Part shown: piece by piece, positions 50,001 through 58,707 of the stretch | How the letters are laid out: each line of letters begins with the position of its first letter | Position numbering within the stretch: position 1 is the stretch's first letter | Assembly (NCBI RefSeq): GCF_003999975.1 | Contig: NZ_RJAC01000027.1 | Coordinates: forward strand, 31,624-95,623 | From: Actinoplanes solisilvae | Lineage (GTDB): Bacteria; Actinomycetota; Actinomycetes; Mycobacteriales; Micromonosporaceae | DNA length: 64,000 nt | Direction: 5' to 3' | Made by a program: the position numbers and the translations under genes | Notes under the pieces: generated by a model | Told to the model about the DNA's origin: nothing | The model's database searches: none | The model's input: only the letters and a program-made list of their open reading frames with translations

Positions 50001-50786
50001 CCGAAGGACGTCTTCCGTCAGCGCCGCACAGCCGAGTCGTTCGGGGTCGACGCCGAGCGGTACGACCGCGCTCGGCCGCGCTATCCCGCGGAGCTGATCG
50101 ACCGCATCGCCGCCACGGCGCCAGGGCCCGCCGTGCTCGACGTGGGCATCGGCACCGGCATCGTGGCCCGCCAGCTTCGCTCGGCCGGCTGCCGGGTCAC
50201 CGGTGTCGAGCCCGACCCGCGGATGGCGGCCGTCGCCCGCGACAGCGGTTTCGAGGTCGACGTGGCGACCTTCGAGGAGTGGGAGCCATCCGGCCGCACC
50301 TTCGACGCGGTGGTCGCGGGCCAGACCTGGCACTGGGTCGATCCTGTGGCCGGCGCCGCGAAGGCCGCCTCGGTTCTGCGCCCCGGCGGTTGGTTGACGC
50401 TCTTCTGGAATGCCGCCCAGCCCTCACCCGACGCGGGGGCCGCCTTCTCCGCGGTCTTTCAACGGTTGATGCCTGAAAGCCCGCTCGCCCGCGCGACCGG
50501 CCTTTCCGCCGCTCAGGGCTATTCAAGATTGCTCGACCTGGCCGACGAGGCGACCCGCGCGACGGGCGCGTTCGCCGCCCCGCAGCGGTGGGCCTTCGAG
50601 TGGGAGCAGACCTACACCCGCGACGAGTGGCTCGACCAGTTGCCCACCCAGGGCCTGTTCACCACCCTCCCGCCCGACGAACTGGCCACACTCACGGCCG
50701 CCATCGGCGCGGCCGTCGACGCCCTCGGCGGCAGTTTCCGCATGCACTTCACAACGCTGGCCACCGCCGCCACGAAAGCGACCTGA
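49992..50786 (+). CDS. class I SAM-dependent methyltransferase
   Basis: This 264-residue methyltransferase has the SAM-binding motif I (AVLDVGIGTGIVARQL) at about residue 48, VTGVEPDPRMAAVA, and the motif DAVVAGQTWHWVDP. FLTLFWNA-like hydrophobic strands (here WLTLFWNAAQP) match the family. The substrate is unknown. It starts at ATG 49992 directly inside an operator and without a ribosome site, which fits leaderless translation. Control by the neighbouring TetR is likely. Confidence 0.88.
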   Translation: MPTPKDVFRQRRTAESFGVDAERYDRARPRYPAELIDRIAATAPGPAVLDVGIGTGIVARQLRSAGCRVTGVEPDPRMAAVARDSGFEVDVATFEEWEPSGRTFDAVVAGQTWHWVDPVAGAAKAASVLRPGGWLTLFWNAAQPSPDAGAAFSAVFQRLMPESPLARATGLSAAQGYSRLLDLADEATRATGAFAAPQRWAFEWEQTYTRDEWLDQLPTQGLFTTLPPDELATLTAAIGAAVDALGGSFRMHFTTLATAATKAT

Positions 50787-51499
50787 GGCGCAGTTCCGGT
50801 CTGGAGCCTCCGGTTGGCTCGCGCGATCGGGACCTGTCGCCGGCCTCGTCCCCGGCCCCGACACCCGCCTCCGGCTTGACCATTTGTCAGCGCAACGGGC
50901 GGCGCCGCTCGGCACCGCGATGTCGGCCCGCCCGGGGTTGCCGCCCGCTATCCGGCCCACCCGCCCGGGGTCGCCGGGGCGTCGGGGGCGACCCTACGCC
51001 ACGGGAAAAGCGCACTCCGTGTTGTCCGCAGGCGCCGTCTCTTCAATCTTCGAACCCTCCCGCCAGATCCGACAGACCGCTCTAATCCGGGCGCATCGGT
51101 CTTCGATCGCCCCGAACGGGCCGGATGTTGGCCAGACATCCCCCGAACGGGCAAGACACCCCCACCGAACCCACCCGGGAGCGCTCCCACTCCCGCGGAC
51201 CGAAACGCTGCGTCGGGGCTTGCCTACTTAGCGGTAGCGCCGCACCGCCAGTGCGTCAGCCCTGCTCAGTTGCGTATTTCATGGGGCGCGTGTGGCTGAG
51301 TATTATTCGGCTGCCCAGGCAGTCATATCGGTGCAGATCGATGGATTCACATCGCCCCACCGAAGTGCCTCGTGACCCCCCACACGAGACCGGAGGATCG
51401 TTTGAGACCGCTCCCGGAAATTTTCCCGTCCGCGTTGATCCCGAGGGCTGTCCCCAGCCGTATCTCAGGCGACGGGGAAAGCTTCGGGCGGAGGTATCG
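50787..51499. other. 713-base intergenic region upstream of the ECF sigma factor
   Basis: No protein gene is supported in this stretch. A 12-bp perfect palindrome GGGAGCGCTCCC lies at 51177-51188. With flanks it differs by one base from the 14-bp operator TGGGAGCGCTCCCA known for the LacI-family regulator CebR in Streptomyces. A lower-GC patch occurs at about 51295-51330 (GTATTATTCGG). The long leader suggests complex control of the sigma gene. Confidence 0.5.
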
Positions 51500-52183
51500 A
51501 TGCATGCGGTGGCCGAACCTTGGCTGGCGCCGGGCGGAGTGCGCCTGATGACTCAGCAGCGTTCCGGTGGACGGTGGCAGGCAGCCGACGGAGGCCGTGG
51601 TGCGAACGATGGTGGTTCTGTGATTCCCAAGCAGGCGCCGCGGCACGAGGCCGCGACTCCCGGCGGCGCGAGTCACGAGGACACTCTGGTCCGGATGCTC
51701 TACGAGGAGCACGCCGGTCCCTTGCTCATGTTCGTGCTGCGTCTGACCGGCGGTGACCGGCAGCGCGCCGAGGACATCGTGCAGGAGACCCTGCTGCGGG
51801 CCTGGCGCAACGCGCACCGGCTCGGGGCTCAGGGCCAGCAGTCCCTGCGTCCGTGGCTGGTGACGGTCGCGCGGCGCATCGCGATCGACGACCACCGCAG
51901 CGCGAGCGCCCGGCCGGCCGAGACCTACGACCGCGAGCTTGAGAGCTTCCCCAGTCAGTCCGACGAGACCGATCGCGTCCTCCAGTCGATGACGGTCTCC
52001 GACGCGCTTCGCGAGCTCAGCCAGTCGCACCGCGAGATTCTCATCGAGACCTACTTCCGGGGCCGCACGGTGCCGGAGGCGGCGGAGAAGCTCAACCTTC
52101 CGTTGGGTACCGCTAAGTCACGGGTGTATTACGCTCTGCGTGCACTGCGAACCGCGTTGCAACAGCGGGGGGTGACCGAGTGA
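51500..52183 (+). CDS. ECF-type RNA polymerase sigma factor with N-terminal extension
   Basis: This 227-residue sigma-70 family protein has region 2 (LYEEHAGPLLMFVLRLTGGDRQRAEDIVQETLLRAWRN in pieces) and region 4 (LSQSHREILIETYFRGRTVPEAAEKL, LPLGTAKSRVYYAL). A tail of about 55 residues precedes region 2. The ATG at 51500 has GGAGG 6 bases upstream, and the ATG at 51548 with GGAG is an alternative. It overlaps the anti-sigma gene by 4 bases. It is probably released by an envelope stress signal and controls the exported-protein genes that follow. Confidence 0.92.
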   Translation: MHAVAEPWLAPGGVRLMTQQRSGGRWQAADGGRGANDGGSVIPKQAPRHEAATPGGASHEDTLVRMLYEEHAGPLLMFVLRLTGGDRQRAEDIVQETLLRAWRNAHRLGAQGQQSLRPWLVTVARRIAIDDHRSASARPAETYDRELESFPSQSDETDRVLQSMTVSDALRELSQSHREILIETYFRGRTVPEAAEKLNLPLGTAKSRVYYALRALRTALQQRGVTE

Positions 52184-52974
52184 CCCAGGAAGATCACTTC
52201 GACGTCGCGTCGTACGCGTTGGGTGTTCTCGACGAGCGGGACGCCTCGCTCTTCGAGGACCACCTCATCGAGTGCCCGCGCTGCGCGTACGAGCTGGAGT
52301 CCTTTGTCGAGGTCGCCGAGCTGCTCGCCGACGTCGACGCGAACGCCGTGATCGCCGCGGAGGAGAGCCGGCGCGACGGCTTCATGCTGCAGAAGGTGAT
52401 CGGCGAGGCCAGCCGCGAGCGGCACCGCGCCAACAGTCGTCGGCTCTACTCGCTGGCCGCGGCCGTCGTCGTCTTCGCGATGCTGTCGATCGGCGCGTTC
52501 TTCGTGGGCGGTCAGGTGATCGGCGACAAGGGCACCCCGGCCACCACCAACACGGCGCAGCGCGACGGCAACCAGCGCGATGGCAACCAGCTCGACCCGC
52601 TGCCCAACACGGCCGACGGCCCCGGCATCGGCGGTCCCGACCTGACCGGCGAGCGTCTCGACGGCACCGACCCGCGTACGGGTGTGTCGGCCTCGGTCGG
52701 CTTCGAGAAGAAGGCGTTCGGCACGCAGATCTCGTTCGCCATCTCCAACATCACCGGGCCGAAGGTGTGCCGCCTCGTGGCCGTGCACACCGACGGCACC
52801 ACCGAGCCGCTCGTCTCGTGGCAGGTCGGCGAGAAGGGCTGGGGCACCGCAGCCAACAGTGAGCCGCTGCTGCTGCAGGCGATCACCGCGACCCCGCGCG
52901 ACAAGATCGCTCACATCCAGGTGCAGGAGGTCGCCGCGAACGGCACCGACAAGACCCTGGTGCGCGTTCCGTAA
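52180..52974 (+). CDS. zinc-finger (ZAS) anti-sigma factor
   Basis: This 264-residue protein has a cytoplasmic zinc-binding anti-sigma domain (HFDVASYALG, then ECPRCAYELES with Cys-x2-Cys). One membrane helix follows at about 88-110 (AAAVVVFAMLSIGAFFVGG), then an outer domain of about 150 residues (SVGFEKKAFGTQISFAI, RLVAVHTDGTTEPLVSW). The layout binds the adjacent sigma factor at the membrane. The GTG start overlaps the sigma stop (GTGA). A perfect terminator hairpin follows. Confidence 0.9.
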   Translation: MTQEDHFDVASYALGVLDERDASLFEDHLIECPRCAYELESFVEVAELLADVDANAVIAAEESRRDGFMLQKVIGEASRERHRANSRRLYSLAAAVVVFAMLSIGAFFVGGQVIGDKGTPATTNTAQRDGNQRDGNQLDPLPNTADGPGIGGPDLTGERLDGTDPRTGVSASVGFEKKAFGTQISFAISNITGPKVCRLVAVHTDGTTEPLVSWQVGEKGWGTAANSEPLLLQAITATPRDKIAHIQVQEVAANGTDKTLVRVP

Positions 52975-52990
52975 CGGATCTTGCACGGAT

Positions 52991-53028
52991 AAGGATCCCG
53001 GCCGAATGGCCGGGATCCTTTCTTTTTG
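52991..53028 (+). terminator. strong rho-independent terminator
   Basis: AAGGATCCCGGCC (52991-53003) pairs perfectly with GGCCGGGATCCTT (53008-53020) over a GAAT loop, then TCTTTTTG. It ends the sigma/anti-sigma transcript, so the three secreted-protein genes downstream need their own promoter. Confidence 0.9.
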
Positions 53029-53160
53029 CTTAGCCCAGCAGCTCCCGTGGGGTCCGCCGAAAAACTCGGAAATTGGTGGGAAGTTTCTTCAACCGCGACG
53101 CTCCGGCCCGCGTACTACTGCGCGGAAACGCTTGATACAGAAAAACAGCCTGGAGGGCAC

Positions 53161-53880
53161 GTGGTACCGGAGAAGCGAAAGTTGATGGTCGTCAGCGCCG
53201 CAATCGCCGCGGCGTTCGCACTGTCCGCATGCGCCCCGGCCGGATCCAACGCCGCCGCCGATTACGGCAACGCCGCGGAGCCCGCTTCAGAAAACGTGGC
53301 GGCCACCCCCGGCGCCACCGCGGACCCGTCCGCCACCGGCGCTCCCGACCCGGACGCCACCGCCCCGCCGGCCGCCGCCAACGCCGCCCCGAAGCTCAGC
53401 GAGGAGGAGGCGACCGAGAAGCTCAGCGGCAGCAAGGTCGCCCGCATGGGCAAGGTCGTGGTGAACGAGAAGGGCTTCGTGCTCTACCGCTTCGACAAGG
53501 ACGGCAACAAGCCGGCCAAGACCAACTGTGTCGGCGACTGCGCCGAGGTCTGGCCGCCCGCGCTGACCAACGACGGCAAGCCGACCCTCAAGGGCGTCAG
53601 CTCCGACCTGGTGGGCACGGTCACCCGGGCCGACGGCAGCAAGCAGCTCACCCTCAAGGGCTGGCCGCTCTACACCTACGTGGGCGACACCAAGCCGGGC
53701 AGCTGGAAGGGCCAGAACGTCAACGGCACCTGGTTCGTGATTCAGCCCGACGGCGCCAAGAACCTCACCTGCCTGCCGAAGATCTCGAAGCCCGTCGCGC
53801 CGCCGGCCGACGATTCCGCGGGCGATTCCGCCGGTGACTCGAGTGACGCCGGTGGCACGGGCAGTGACTACAGCTACTGA
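53161..53880 (+). CDS. secreted lipoprotein with YxFxxD-type repeats (COG4315-like)
   Basis: This 239-residue lipoprotein has a signal peptide and lipobox (ALSACAPAG). A low-complexity Ala/Pro/Asp-rich linker follows. Two tandem copies of a small domain carry GFVLYRFDKDGNKPAKTNC and WPLYTYVGDTKPGSWKGQ, with CxxxC (TNCVGDCAEVWPP) and later LTCLPK. These repeats match the COG4315 family of unknown function. It has a Gly/Ser/Asp-rich tail. The GTG has GGAGG just upstream. Confidence 0.85.
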   Translation: MVPEKRKLMVVSAAIAAAFALSACAPAGSNAAADYGNAAEPASENVAATPGATADPSATGAPDPDATAPPAAANAAPKLSEEEATEKLSGSKVARMGKVVVNEKGFVLYRFDKDGNKPAKTNCVGDCAEVWPPALTNDGKPTLKGVSSDLVGTVTRADGSKQLTLKGWPLYTYVGDTKPGSWKGQNVNGTWFVIQPDGAKNLTCLPKISKPVAPPADDSAGDSAGDSSDAGGTGSDYSY

Positions 53881-53897
53881 CTTAAAAGTCCTTTAAG
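53881..53897 (+). promoter_or_regulatory. small AT-rich inverted repeat between lipoprotein and DUF4142 genes
   Basis: CTTAAA and TTTAAG flank AGTCC directly after the lipoprotein stop codon, forming a 6-bp palindrome in a GC-rich context. It could be a weak terminator or attenuator, or an operator. No further evidence is available. Confidence 0.35.
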
Positions 53898-53926
53898 AAA
53901 TCGCTGAGACCGGAGGTAGAGAGAAA

Positions 53927-54703
53927 ATGCGTACGCGCCGTTCGTCGCGTTGGTTGGTAGGCATTTCGGCAGCGTTTCTGGCCTTCTTGGTCTCGCCGAT
54001 CGCCCCGGCCCACGCCGCCCCGGGCGACGGTGTTCCGGTGCCGCCGAAAACGGGCCTGACGGACAAGGGCGTCGGCGCGGTCAGCGATGCCGACAAGGAC
54101 TTCGTCATCAAAGTGCGTCTGGCCGGTCTCTGGGAGATCCCGGCCGGCAACATGGCGGTCGAGAAGTCGAACGACCCGAAGGTCGTCGCGATCGGCAAGG
54201 CGATCGCGGCGCAGCACGTGGTCCTCGACAAGCTCGACCGGGACGCGGCCGCGAAACTGAACATCGACCTGCCGAACACGCCGAACAGCGACCAGATGTT
54301 CTGGCTGCAGGAGATGCGACAGGCGAAGGGCCAGCAGTTCGACCAGATCTTCGTCGACCGGCTCCGCGCCGCGCACGGCAAGATCTTCCCGGCCATCGCC
54401 ACGATCCGGGCCAGCACCCGCAACGACGCCGTACGCAAGCTGGCGCAGGAGACGAACCAGTTCGTCCTGACCCACATCACGCTGCTGGAGTCCAGCGGCA
54501 TCGTCGACTACGGCTCGCTTCCCACAGCTCCCGCCCCCGCGAACCCCGGCAGTGGTCCGGTCCCGGTGGACGGGCAGATGCTCGCGGCCGCCAGCACCAG
54601 TGGCGGCATCCCGGGCGTCAGCACCACCGTGATCCTGATCGTCCTCGCCGCCGCGCTCGTCGTCGGCGTCATCACGTCAATGCGCATCTTCCGGGCGCGG
54701 TAG
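53927..54703 (+). CDS. DUF4142 secreted protein with C-terminal anchor
   Basis: This 258-residue protein has a signal peptide (LVGISAAFLAFLVSPIAPAHA), a DUF4142 ferritin-like helical domain (DADKDFVIKVRLAGLWE, GKAIAAQHVVLDKLDRDAAAKL, HITLLESSGIVDYG) and a C-terminal helix (TTVILIVLAAALVVGVI) with RIFRAR. The domain sits outside the cell and its function is unknown. GGAGG precedes the ATG. Confidence 0.85.
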   Translation: MRTRRSSRWLVGISAAFLAFLVSPIAPAHAAPGDGVPVPPKTGLTDKGVGAVSDADKDFVIKVRLAGLWEIPAGNMAVEKSNDPKVVAIGKAIAAQHVVLDKLDRDAAAKLNIDLPNTPNSDQMFWLQEMRQAKGQQFDQIFVDRLRAAHGKIFPAIATIRASTRNDAVRKLAQETNQFVLTHITLLESSGIVDYGSLPTAPAPANPGSGPVPVDGQMLAAASTSGGIPGVSTTVILIVLAAALVVGVITSMRIFRAR

Positions 54704-54746
54704 ACCTCAACCGCGCAGAGTCGCGTAAGAGAAAGGTGTCACCCCC

Positions 54747-55919
54747 ATGCGAAGGTCCAAGTACCGGCGCGCATCCAGTAGGAACAACTGGTTCTCCGGC
54801 AAGCGCCGCATCATCGCGGTGGCTGCCACGCTGGTGGCCTTCGGCGGCATCGTGACCGTCACCCAGGTCTCCAACGCGAGCACCGACCGGAACCAGAAGA
54901 AGGCGCTCGCCGCGTGCGACGGCATCAAGGCGCCCGCTCGGTCCGACCTGTCCACCGAGACGCGCAAGGGCACCTACACCACCAACAACGGTTCGGTGAC
55001 CCAGCACGCCGACGACGGTGCCGGTGAGACGGTGTCGACCCAGACGCTGCGCACCCGCTGCCGCAACTGGGTGATGAACAACGTCGGCGACACCAAGGAC
55101 GACGAGGCCACCACGCCGCCCACCGAGCCCGCGACCTCCGCCCCGGCGGCGGACCCGAGCGAGAACCCCGCTGAGAACCCCAGCACCGAGCCCAGCGAGG
55201 GCGCCGGCAACGGCGAGCAGGGCAACGGCGGCGAGCAGGGCAACGGCGGCGACAACGGCCAGGGCAACGGCGAGAACGGCAACGGCCAGGAGGGCAACGG
55301 CGGCGACAACCAGCAGCCCGACCCCCAGCCGACCGAGTCGCAGACCACCCCGCCCCCCGGCGCCGGTCTGGGCGTGCTGACCAACAGCTGCGACACCAGC
55401 CAGCTGGCGCCGCACACCGGTTTCCAGGACGGCAACCGCTGCGTCTCGACCGAGTTCGGTGAGGTCGGCGAGGCCGCGAGCAACCCGAGCCTGCTGATCA
55501 CCCGCGCCCCGCGCCAGGTGAACGTGAACCAGGCGTTCACGCTGCGCGTCAGCACCCGCAACCTGATCCGTGACCGCTTCCTCGCGGCCGGCAAGGGTGG
55601 CTACTACGTGGAGAGCTCGGTCCTGAAGGACGGCCTCGTCCGCGGTCACTTCCACACCGCCTGCCGCATGCTGGCGAACACCAACTCGGCTCCCGCGCCC
55701 GACCCGGTCCCCGCGTTCTTCGTGGCTACCGAGGACAGCAAGGGCAGCGCGACCCCGGACTCGGTCGACATCCAGGTTCCTGGCCTGCCGACCGCCGGCA
55801 CCGCGCAGTGCGCCTCGTGGGCCGGTGACGGCTCGCACCGCATCCCGATGATGCAGCGCGCCAACCAGACGCCGGCCTTCGACGTCGTCCGGATCACCGT
55901 TCGCGGCGGCCGTCGCTGA
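54747..55919 (+). CDS. secreted Gly/Asn-repeat protein of unknown function
   Basis: This 390-residue protein has a signal-like N-terminus (IIAVAATLVAFGGIVTVT). A helical part with two cysteines follows, then a Glu/Pro linker with Asn/Gly/Glu/Gln repeats (GNGEQGNGGEQGNGGD), and a conserved C-terminal domain of about 190 residues (CDTSQLAPHTGFQDGNRCVSTEFG, VRGHFHTACRMLANTNSAP, AQCASWAGDGSHRIPMM). It matches actinobacterial proteins sometimes labelled pecanex-like. It is probably the main exported product of this cluster. The ATG follows GAGAAAGG. Confidence 0.8.
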   Translation: MRRSKYRRASSRNNWFSGKRRIIAVAATLVAFGGIVTVTQVSNASTDRNQKKALAACDGIKAPARSDLSTETRKGTYTTNNGSVTQHADDGAGETVSTQTLRTRCRNWVMNNVGDTKDDEATTPPTEPATSAPAADPSENPAENPSTEPSEGAGNGEQGNGGEQGNGGDNGQGNGENGNGQEGNGGDNQQPDPQPTESQTTPPPGAGLGVLTNSCDTSQLAPHTGFQDGNRCVSTEFGEVGEAASNPSLLITRAPRQVNVNQAFTLRVSTRNLIRDRFLAAGKGGYYVESSVLKDGLVRGHFHTACRMLANTNSAPAPDPVPAFFVATEDSKGSATPDSVDIQVPGLPTAGTAQCASWAGDGSHRIPMMQRANQTPAFDVVRITVRGGRR

Positions 55920-56115
55920 TCGGCGGGCACCACTGATCCAGGAGCTTCGCCGCTGAATCCCGGAGCGAACCCGGACGGGACGGGCCACCGACATGGCTCC
56001 GTCCCGGACGGGACCCCCCGTCGACTCCGGGCCGGTCGCCCTTCCCCCTGATGGACGACGACAGCGGACGGCTCCGTGGGCGTTCCGGACCACTCGGGTG
56101 TCCGGCGCCCTCTCC

Positions 56116-56149
56116 GATGGCCCTGACCGGGAGCGCGGTCAGGGCCATC
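56116..56149. terminator. stem-loop terminator after the secreted-protein cluster
   Basis: GATGGCCCTGACCG (56116-56129) pairs perfectly with CGGTCAGGGCCATC (56136-56149) over a 6-base loop. It lies 197 bases after the stop of the repeat protein and 58 bases before the next gene. Confidence 0.75.
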
Positions 56150-56207
56150 GGCCTGCCCGGACCACGGCGAGGTGGGCAAGGGCCCGCGAAGGTGTCACAG
56201 TGTTCCG

Positions 56208-57104
56208 GTGACCCGCAGGCTTGAAACACCGGAGCGCTACCACTTCGGTACGTCGATCCGCCCGCTGCTGGTCCCCAAGTTCGACCCGTGCGCCCGTTTC
56301 ACCGGCGACGATCTCTGGCTCGCCGCCCGCACCCCCGACGGCCCCGCCACGCTGCACCTCGCCCGCGCCGGCACCGACCTGGTCGCCACCGGTTACGGCC
56401 CCGGTGAGCAGTGGATCGTGGACCGTGCCGACGCGATCGCCGGCCTGCGCGACGACCTCACCGGCTTCGCCGACCTCGCCGCGGCCAATCCGTTGATCAA
56501 GCGGCTGGCCCGCACCTTCGCCGGCGTTCGAATGCCCGCCACCGGCCTGGTGTTCCGCAGCGTCCTGCGCGCCGTCCTCGAGCAGAAGGTCACCGGCAAA
56601 GAGGCCCACCGGGCCTACCGGCTGATCTGCTCGAAACTCAGTGAGCCGGCCCCGGGCCCGGTCGAGCTGATGCTGCCGCCCGACCCTGAGGTGATCGCGG
56701 CCACGCCCTACTGGGTCTTCCACCCGTTCGGCGTCGAGCAGCGCCGCACTCAGGCCCTGCAGCGCGCCGCCGTGGTCGCCGCCCGGCTCGAGCGCTGCGC
56801 CGACTCAGCCGAGGCCACCAAGCAGCTCACCGCCCTGCCCGGCATCGGGCCCTGGACCGCCGCCGAGGTCGTCCGGGTCGCGTACGGCGATCCCGACGCG
56901 GTCAGTGTGGGCGACTTCCACATTCCCAACACCGTGGCGTGGGCGCTGGCCGGCGAGGCGCGCGGCACCGACGCGCGCATGCTCGAGTTGCTCGAACCGT
57001 TCCGAGGGCACCGGGGCCGGGTCTGCGACCTTCTCGCGTACGGTGGCCTCGGCGCCCCCAAATTCGGCCCGCGCATGCCGATCAGATCGTTCGCCCGCTT
57101 CTAG
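56208..57104 (+). CDS. DNA-3-methyladenine glycosylase (HhH-GPD, AlkA-like)
   Basis: This 298-residue base-excision enzyme removes alkylated bases. The HhH motif is LTALPGIGPWTAAEVV and the catalytic Asp236 is in VGDFHIPNTVAWAL. There is no iron-sulfur cluster motif, and Lys is absent at the bifunctional site, so it is monofunctional. An N-terminal half resembles the AlkA N domain. The GTG at 56208 is the best start, since upstream codons lose homology. It overlaps the convergent methyltransferase by 23 bases. Confidence 0.88.
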   Translation: MTRRLETPERYHFGTSIRPLLVPKFDPCARFTGDDLWLAARTPDGPATLHLARAGTDLVATGYGPGEQWIVDRADAIAGLRDDLTGFADLAAANPLIKRLARTFAGVRMPATGLVFRSVLRAVLEQKVTGKEAHRAYRLICSKLSEPAPGPVELMLPPDPEVIAATPYWVFHPFGVEQRRTQALQRAAVVAARLERCADSAEATKQLTALPGIGPWTAAEVVRVAYGDPDAVSVGDFHIPNTVAWALAGEARGTDARMLELLEPFRGHRGRVCDLLAYGGLGAPKFGPRMPIRSFARF

Positions 57105-57888
57105 ACCGTTGCCGGTTCGCCTCGTAGAGGACGACCGTGGCCGCCGTCGCCGCGTTCAGCGAGCTGGCCGCCCCGGTGATCGGGATGCGTACCAGCACGT
57201 CAGCCGCCGACTTCCAGGCCGCGCTCAGCCCGCTCGTCTCGTTGCCGATCAGCAGCGCCGTCGGCCCGGTCAGATCGTGATCGGCCACGTCGACCGCGCC
57301 GTGCTCGTCCGTGCCGACGAGCTGTACACCCGGGAACAGCGGAAGCACGTCTTCGGGCGCGTCGGCGTGGATCACCGGCAGCGCGAAGATCGAGCCCGTG
57401 CTGGCCCGTACGGACTTGGGGTCGTACGGATCGGCGGCGTGACCGGTCACCACGACGGCCGCGGCGCCGAACGCGTCGGCCGAGCGGATCAGCGTCCCGA
57501 TGTTGCCCGGCGTGGTCGGCCGATCGAAGATCACCACGAGCAGGTGGGGGTCGTCGGGCGAGGGCAGGGGCGGCTGCTCGGGCAGGCCCACCACGGCGAT
57601 CAGCTCGGCCGATTCTTTGCCGGCCAGCTCGGCGACCAGTTCGGGGGCCATCGCGACCGGGCGGGCGCCGCTGCGTTCCAGCATCTCGCGCGCCCAGCTC
57701 GACAGGGACTGCCGGTCGGGGTAGATCAGGTCGCGGATCTCCCAGCCGTGGTCGACGGCGAGCGAGATCGGGCGTACGCCGTGCACCAGGAACTCCCGGG
57801 CGCGGTGACGCTTCGTACGGTTCGTCAGCAGCGCCTGCCACTGCTGGAAGCTCGCGTTGCGGGTGGTCACCCGGACAGCCCTGGACAT
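57082..57888 (-). CDS. TrmH/SpoU-family RNA methyltransferase
   Basis: This 268-residue 2'-O-ribose methyltransferase of the SPOUT class has an N-terminal RNA-binding domain (RTKRHRAREFLVHGVRPISLAV). The knot motifs are FDRPTTPGNIGTLIRSADAFG, LLIGNETSGLS and PITGAASSLNAATAATVVLYE. Its rRNA or tRNA target is not known. The start is ATG 57888. It is divergent from the glucokinase gene and overlaps the glycosylase 3' end by 23 bases. Confidence 0.9.
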   Translation of the reverse strand: MSRAVRVTTRNASFQQWQALLTNRTKRHRAREFLVHGVRPISLAVDHGWEIRDLIYPDRQSLSSWAREMLERSGARPVAMAPELVAELAGKESAELIAVVGLPEQPPLPSPDDPHLLVVIFDRPTTPGNIGTLIRSADAFGAAAVVVTGHAADPYDPKSVRASTGSIFALPVIHADAPEDVLPLFPGVQLVGTDEHGAVDVADHDLTGPTALLIGNETSGLSAAWKSAADVLVRIPITGAASSLNAATAATVVLYEANRQRSRSGRTI

Positions 57889-57935
57889 CGCCGCACGATA
57901 CCGGGTCACAATTGCTGTGCGAGGAGGTGTACGCC

Positions 57936-58706
57936 ATGCAAACTGGCGGCGTGGCTTTCACCCTCACCATCGACTGCGGTGGCGGCGGCATCAAGGGCTC
58001 AGTCCTCGACGAGGCGGGGACCATGCGGGCTCAACCGTTGCGCGTCCCCACCCCGTACCCGTTGCCCCCCGAGCTTTTCGTCAAGACCCTGGTCGAGCTG
58101 GGCGCGCGTCTGCCCGCTCACGACCGGGTCACCGTCGGGATGCCCGGCATGCTCCGGCATGGTGTCGTCGTCGCGACCCCGCACTACATCACCCGCAGCG
58201 GCCCCCGCACCAAGATCGACCCTGAGCTGCAGGCGGCCTGGTTCGGCTTCGACGCCCGCACCGCGCTCGAGGACGCGTTCGGCCGCCCCACGCTCGTGCT
58301 CAACGACGCCGAGGTGCACGGGGCCGGCGTCGTCGCGGGCACCGGCTGCGAGCTGGTGCTGACCCTCGGCACGGGCCTGGGCTGCGCGCTCTTCGACGGC
58401 GGCGCCCTCGCGCCCCACCTCGAGATGTCACAGGCACCCGTACGGTGGGGCATGTCCTACGACACCTACATCGGCGAGCATGAGCGCCGCCGTCTGGGTG
58501 ACGCGCTCTGGTCGCGCCGGGTGCGCAACGTCGTCGAGGGGCTGCGCCCGGTCTTCCTCTGGGACCGGCTCTACCTCGGCGGCGGCAACTCCCGCCTGAT
58601 CACGCCCACACAGCTCGCCCGGATGGGCGACGATGTGATCGTGGTCCCGAACACGGCTGGAATCGTCGGTGGCGTCCGCGCCTGGACGCTGGGCCCCACG
58701 CGCTGA
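57936..58706 (+). CDS. ROK-family polyphosphate/ATP glucokinase
   Basis: This 256-residue ROK kinase phosphorylates glucose to glucose-6-phosphate. The phosphate motif is LTIDCGGGGIKGSVLD (an expanded DxGGTxxK), followed by VGMPGMLRHGVV, the catalytic Asp in LVLNDAEVHGAG, and TLGTGLGCALFDGG. The end is VVPNTAGIVGGV. It lacks the zinc-binding cluster common in ROK repressors and has no DNA-binding domain. It closely resembles actinobacterial polyphosphate glucokinase. GAGGAGG lies 7 bases before the ATG. Confidence 0.85.
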   Translation: MQTGGVAFTLTIDCGGGGIKGSVLDEAGTMRAQPLRVPTPYPLPPELFVKTLVELGARLPAHDRVTVGMPGMLRHGVVVATPHYITRSGPRTKIDPELQAAWFGFDARTALEDAFGRPTLVLNDAEVHGAGVVAGTGCELVLTLGTGLGCALFDGGALAPHLEMSQAPVRWGMSYDTYIGEHERRRLGDALWSRRVRNVVEGLRPVFLWDRLYLGGGNSRLITPTQLARMGDDVIVVPNTAGIVGGVRAWTLGPTR

Positions 58707-58707
58707 C

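Noticed and set aside
50787..51499. Small genes in the long gap before the sigma factor
   Set aside because: Open frames exist, but they have no ribosome sites, irregular codon positions and no recognisable sequence.
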